Shown here: one piece after another, positions 60,907 through 64,000 of the stretch
Numbering within the stretch: the stretch's first letter is position 1
Layout of the letters: each line of letters begins with the position of its first letter
From: Paenalcaligenes sp052103955
GTDB lineage: Bacteria > Pseudomonadota > Gammaproteobacteria > Burkholderiales > Burkholderiaceae_B
Direction of reading: 5' to 3'
DNA length: 64,000 nucleotides
NCBI GenBank assembly: GCA_052103955.1
Contig: JBQELO010000008.1
Location: forward strand, 1 to 64,000
The notes under the pieces: generated by a model
What the model was told of the DNA's origin: nothing
Databases searched by the model: none
The model's input: only the letters and a program-made list of their open reading frames with translations
Made by a program: the position numbers and the translations under genes

Positions 60907-62154
60907 TCAAGCAGCCGTAGTCTGTTCTTCAGCCAGTTTGGCAATCAGCGCTTGCGCGGCTGGTACATCAGTCCAAGCTGGGAACAGGGTGGTAGGGTTA
61001 TTGAAGGCATTGGCTAAAAAGCTAGCCATACGTGGTGAGCTGGCGGCATTACCTAATAAAGACAGTGCGGAGTCTGTTGGGGGCAGCAACATAGAGTTTG
61101 TCCATGCCACCACTTTGCCAGCGTAGTTCCAGTAGGTATCAAAGGTGTGTTGCATCCACTGTCTATCAAAGGCTTGTTCGCCACGCGCTAAAATGCTGTC
61201 CAAATACACTTGGGCAGAACGGGCGGCATTATTAGAGCCTTGACCGGTAATAGGGTCGTTCACTACTACAGCGTCGCCCATGCCTAAGACGATGCGCCCT
61301 GATGGCAGTGTTAGCACTGGTTTACGAACGGAAGGCGGGAAGCTGCCTGCTAAATAACCTTGGTCGTCAGTCAGTTCTACATTGCGGCAACGGTCGCCTT
61401 CCCATGGCAAGAACTCTTGCAAGAAAGATACGCTGCGTTCTAGGTGGTCTTGTGGCGAGGTGGTGTCGCGGAAGCGATCTAATGGGCCGCCAGGAATGCC
61501 TTCAAACACCATGATGTCGCAGGGGCCGGACAAGGTGAGGGAGGGGAACACAAAGTATTCGCCCACACCGGGGATGAAGTTAAACGACACCCGCGAGAAC
61601 TCTGGCATGGGTTCCAAACCGTGTACGTAGGTCAGCGCCAACGCACGTTGTGGTTTATCGAAAGGGGAACGTTCTGCATCACGCTCAAACAAACGCACCA
61701 CTTCGCCTTTACCCGCGGCCAGAATAGTTAGCTCGTATTCCTCGGCAATACGTTCTAGTTCGGCTACGCCTACGTCTTCAAAAACCAAACGGCCACCACG
61801 CTGCTCAAACTCTTCCAGCCACACGGGCATTTTTAACCGTTGGTCGGTGGCTTGGGCAGGGCGTTCAATACGGCTAGCCCAGTCCAACAGTTTGGTATCC
61901 GGTTTATCGGGGTTGGGTAGGGCAAAGCCAATACCTTCAACGGGTGGGCATTCCTCATCCCAATGGTTGATGCCTAGGCGTCGTTCTACATCCAGCGCAT
62001 GGGGAAACATACACTGGCTGGACATGACCCGCCCTTGGCGAATTTGATCGGGGGTGCGGTTGGTGTACAGCGCTACATCGTAGCCTTTGTCCAGTAGACC
62101 GAAGGCAACGGGCATACCCGCCTGACCACCACCAATAATGGCAACTTTACGCAT
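60907..62154 (-). CDS. StyA-type styrene/indole monooxygenase
   Basis: A 415-residue FAD-dependent epoxidase subunit, exactly the length of styrene monooxygenase StyA. ATG 62154 follows AGGAGAC. FAD-binding IIGGGQAGMPVAFGLLDKG, ALYTNRTPDQIRQGR, a MSSQCMFPHALDVER helix and the middle GDAVVVNDPITGQGSNNAARS are as in the StyA/IndA family, which oxidise styrene or indole to the 2,3-epoxide with FADH2 from the reductase. The neighbouring SDR and the missing styrene oxide isomerase make indole or a related heterocycle more likely than styrene. Confidence 0.88.
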   Translation of the reverse strand: MRKVAIIGGGQAGMPVAFGLLDKGYDVALYTNRTPDQIRQGRVMSSQCMFPHALDVERRLGINHWDEECPPVEGIGFALPNPDKPDTKLLDWASRIERPAQATDQRLKMPVWLEEFEQRGGRLVFEDVGVAELERIAEEYELTILAAGKGEVVRLFERDAERSPFDKPQRALALTYVHGLEPMPEFSRVSFNFIPGVGEYFVFPSLTLSGPCDIMVFEGIPGGPLDRFRDTTSPQDHLERSVSFLQEFLPWEGDRCRNVELTDDQGYLAGSFPPSVRKPVLTLPSGRIVLGMGDAVVVNDPITGQGSNNAARSAQVYLDSILARGEQAFDRQWMQHTFDTYWNYAGKVVAWTNSMLLPPTDSALSLLGNAASSPRMASFLANAFNNPTTLFPAWTDVPAAQALIAKLAEEQTTAA

Positions 62155-62186
62155 AAGAGTCTCCTAATTCTTTTGATGAAATATCG

Positions 62187-62975
62187 TTACTGAGCAAGTT
62201 TGGGAATGGCGGGAACGTTTTGTTCTGGGCCCATGGCGGAATACCCGCCGTCCACGGCATAGTCCGCTCCCGTCACAAAGCTAGCGGCGTCAGATAGCAA
62301 GAAGGCCACCACTTCGCCCACTTCCTCGGGGTTACCTACGCGACCCAACAGATGGAAGGGGGCGGCCACCTTATCGGTTTTGTAGCGATTACCATTAGTG
62401 AGTGAATGCATCACCTTGGACCACGTCCAGCCTGGCGACACCGAGTTCACCCGTATATGCTCGGGAGCAAAGTCCATCGCCAAGCTTTTAGTCAACTGCA
62501 CCAGAGCGGCCTTAGACACGGGGTACAGCCAGCGCCCCGTTTGTGCAACAGAAGAAGAGATAGAAGTGAAATTCACAATCGCACCGCCTTGTTGCTCAAT
62601 CAGGTAGGGGCGTACAGCTTTGCTCATGGCAACAGTGCTGACCACATTAATGTCCAGCGCTTGCAGCCAATCTTGTCTAGACGAATTCATGCCCTCGTCT
62701 AAGTACGAGCAGGCCAAATTCACCAGCCCATCAATGCGGCCAAAGTGCGCATTCACTGCCGCGATAGTGCGGCTAATCGCCGCATCATCGGTGATATCAG
62801 TACTCCAGAATTTGCAGCGTTTGGGATCATTGCCCGCCGCAATCTCGCCACCGGCTTCATCAATATCAAAAATAGCGACACGAGCGCCGTAGCCTGTTAG
62901 CACATCCACCACGCCCGTACCAATTAAGGTAGCGCCACCGGTGATGATAAAAACCTTGTCTTGTAAACCTTTCAT
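62187..62975 (-). CDS. Short-chain dehydrogenase/reductase
   Basis: A 262-residue SDR. It has a modified glycine motif (ITGGATLIGTGVVDVL), the Asp for NAD (VAIFDIDEAGG), NNA-like region (LVNLACSYLD) and the catalytic Ser, Tyr and Lys in SSSVAQTGRWLYPVSKAAL. The C-terminus DAASFVTGADYAVDGGYSAM is typical of classical SDRs. In the iif indole pathway an SDR (IifB) oxidises the dihydrodiol formed by the monooxygenase; this gene is at the matching position next to the StyA-type enzyme. Confidence 0.9.
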   Translation of the reverse strand: MKGLQDKVFIITGGATLIGTGVVDVLTGYGARVAIFDIDEAGGEIAAGNDPKRCKFWSTDITDDAAISRTIAAVNAHFGRIDGLVNLACSYLDEGMNSSRQDWLQALDINVVSTVAMSKAVRPYLIEQQGGAIVNFTSISSSVAQTGRWLYPVSKAALVQLTKSLAMDFAPEHIRVNSVSPGWTWSKVMHSLTNGNRYKTDKVAAPFHLLGRVGNPEEVGEVVAFLLSDAASFVTGADYAVDGGYSAMGPEQNVPAIPKLAQ

Positions 62976-62999
62976 AATTGTCTCGTCGTGAAATAGGCG

Positions 63000-63890
63000 T
63001 TAGAAGGGGATGGCCGCTTTAAGCATTAACTGATGCCCTTTAGGGCGGCTGCGTACTCCGAAGTCCTGTTGCCACTTGGCAGTAAACAACCAGCCATTGG
63101 CATTGGCGTAACGCAGTGATGGGCCAATAGCGAACGCACGGGCTCTGCCATCGCCCGAACGTGGGCCAGAATCGCTGGCAATTTGTTGATAGGCGTAACC
63201 CCCCACACCCGCTACAAAACCATTCCCAAAGCCATAGCCCAGCGCGTAATCAGCGTGAATAGCATTGCCGGTACGCGTGCGGGTGTCGTTATTGCGGAAG
63301 TTAAAATCCACCATCACCTTCAAGTCGGCATTGATGCCGCTAGGCTGCATATAGGTAAAAGCGGCGGCTGGCTGAATAGTCCAATAATTGCGACCCAAGT
63401 TGGCCATCGCGTCTTGGCGGTAATAACCAGTAGGGGCTACAAAATCCACCCCCACCACGGCATGGGCGTTTTCACTAAAGTGGTAGCCCAAGGCGGGGCC
63501 AAAGGCGATATCGCCCAGACCTGTGCGGCGCTTACGCTGGCCGAACGCCTCTTCTTTAACCGTGAGCAGAGGGAACAGCGCATGAAAGGCCAATTGACCG
63601 CCCGCGACCTGGGCCCCAGTTACCCAGATCACACGAGGCGCCACCATATTGACGTCCACACTGAAATCTTGAATAGGTAGCTTATCGCCGTGTTTATCGC
63701 GTACCGAGTTGTAGCTAAGAGAACCGGCGTACATCAGCAGATGAACACCGGGGCCGGGCAAAGCGCCCGACATATAGTTTTCAAGCCCATCGGGGTAGAT
63801 GGGCAAGCCATTACCTTCAATGGCTACAGCGCTATGGCTGATCAGTACCGCTGCGCCACAGGAAAGACGCACGAGGGTGTTTTTTAACAT
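63000..63890 (-). CDS. Outer-membrane MetA-pathway channel (phenol degradation type)
   Basis: A 296-residue beta-barrel protein. The signal peptide RLSCGAAVLISHSAVA is cut near residue 22, and the chain ends with Phe (LMLKAAIPF), as in outer-membrane proteins. The GLENYMSGALPGPGVHLLMY, GLGDIAFGPALGYH and VDFVAPTGYYR motifs place it in the Phenol_MetA_deg family, found in aromatic degradation operons and thought to take up hydrophobic substrates. ATG 63890 follows GGAGAC. It appears to be the first gene of this leftward operon; its promoter lies in or beyond 63891-64000, where a GCGAAAGCG/CGCTTTCCGC near-palindrome is seen. Confidence 0.85.
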   Translation of the reverse strand: MLKNTLVRLSCGAAVLISHSAVAIEGNGLPIYPDGLENYMSGALPGPGVHLLMYAGSLSYNSVRDKHGDKLPIQDFSVDVNMVAPRVIWVTGAQVAGGQLAFHALFPLLTVKEEAFGQRKRRTGLGDIAFGPALGYHFSENAHAVVGVDFVAPTGYYRQDAMANLGRNYWTIQPAAAFTYMQPSGINADLKVMVDFNFRNNDTRTRTGNAIHADYALGYGFGNGFVAGVGGYAYQQIASDSGPRSGDGRARAFAIGPSLRYANANGWLFTAKWQQDFGVRSRPKGHQLMLKAAIPF

Positions 63891-64000
63891 GAGGATCTGT
63901 CTCCACTGTTATTGTGATTGTGGGTGAGACAGATGGTAGGGTGGGGGCGAAAGCGTGGTCTAGCCGCTTTCCGCAGGCACTATCCACTTAGCGAAATTAC

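Noticed and set aside
1..64000. tRNA, rRNA or CRISPR arrays
   Set aside because: No cloverleaf-like tRNA sequences, rRNA segments or regularly spaced repeats were noticed on either strand.

Overview
The window looks like the chromosome of a betaproteobacterium of the Burkholderiales, most likely the family Alcaligenaceae. The inference rests on gene order (leuC-leuD-leuB-asd-fimV-truA, BPSS1780-type membrane gene next to thrB, a DUF2069 gene) and on protein sequences. Base composition is near balanced, and is visibly AT-richer between about 3.2 and 4.7 kb. No database search was possible: family names come from recognised motifs and gene context.

1-6.12 kb is the right-hand end of an integrated phage-like element. 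It holds the end of a tail-assembly gene, an Rci-like tyrosine recombinase, a run of T-tract hairpins and a complete lysis cassette (holin, SAR-type endolysin, inner-membrane spanin, and an outer-membrane spanin embedded in the spanin gene in another frame). Then come a small zinc-binding protein, a decayed reading frame, an orphan HslV/proteasome-like Ntn hydrolase and a P4-type integrase at the junction. The element appears to have cut into a Tad pilus operon: the first Tad gene has no start and opens directly at the junction.

6.12-14.0 kb is the remainder of that Tad (Flp pilus) operon: TadE-like protein, an exported protein, CpaB, the CpaC/RcpA secretin, an FHA-CpaF fusion ATPase, TadB, TadC and a DUF192-like protein. 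14.0-22.8 kb is housekeeping: membrane protein, thrB, dusA, CBS protein, YihY/BrkB protein, DUF2069 protein, selO, aroC and an M48 lipoprotein protease.

22.9-43.9 kb starts with the leucine and aspartate pathway block (leuCDB, asd), then fimV, truA, an orphan TRAP permease pair (dctQM) and trpF, which is not followed by trpBA. It continues with an Lgt-like/TlpA fusion, an SBF-type transporter, yajQ, a YadGH-type ABC exporter, tRNA tadA, an LD-carboxypeptidase, ybiT, a YigZ protein, an MHS-type MFS transporter, a periplasmic protein and a solitary macro-domain protein.

43.9-64 kb is an accessory catabolic region for aromatic or N-heteroaromatic compounds. One part is an AraC regulator divergent from a luciferase-like monooxygenase, followed by a five-gene branched-chain-type ABC importer and a benzoate/2-aminobenzoate-type CoA ligase. 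The next is a TRAP importer with a ketopantoate-reductase-like gene and a flavin reductase, divergent from a second, related AraC regulator. The last is a leftward operon with an outer-membrane channel, an SDR, a StyA-type styrene/indole monooxygenase, its flavin reductase and a CrtI-like FAD oxidoreductase. The working model is oxidation of indole or a similar compound towards an anthranilate-like acid, CoA activation of that acid, and import by dedicated transporters. Two AraC intergenic regions share a motif, and most genes in this region share a GGAGAC ribosome-binding site.
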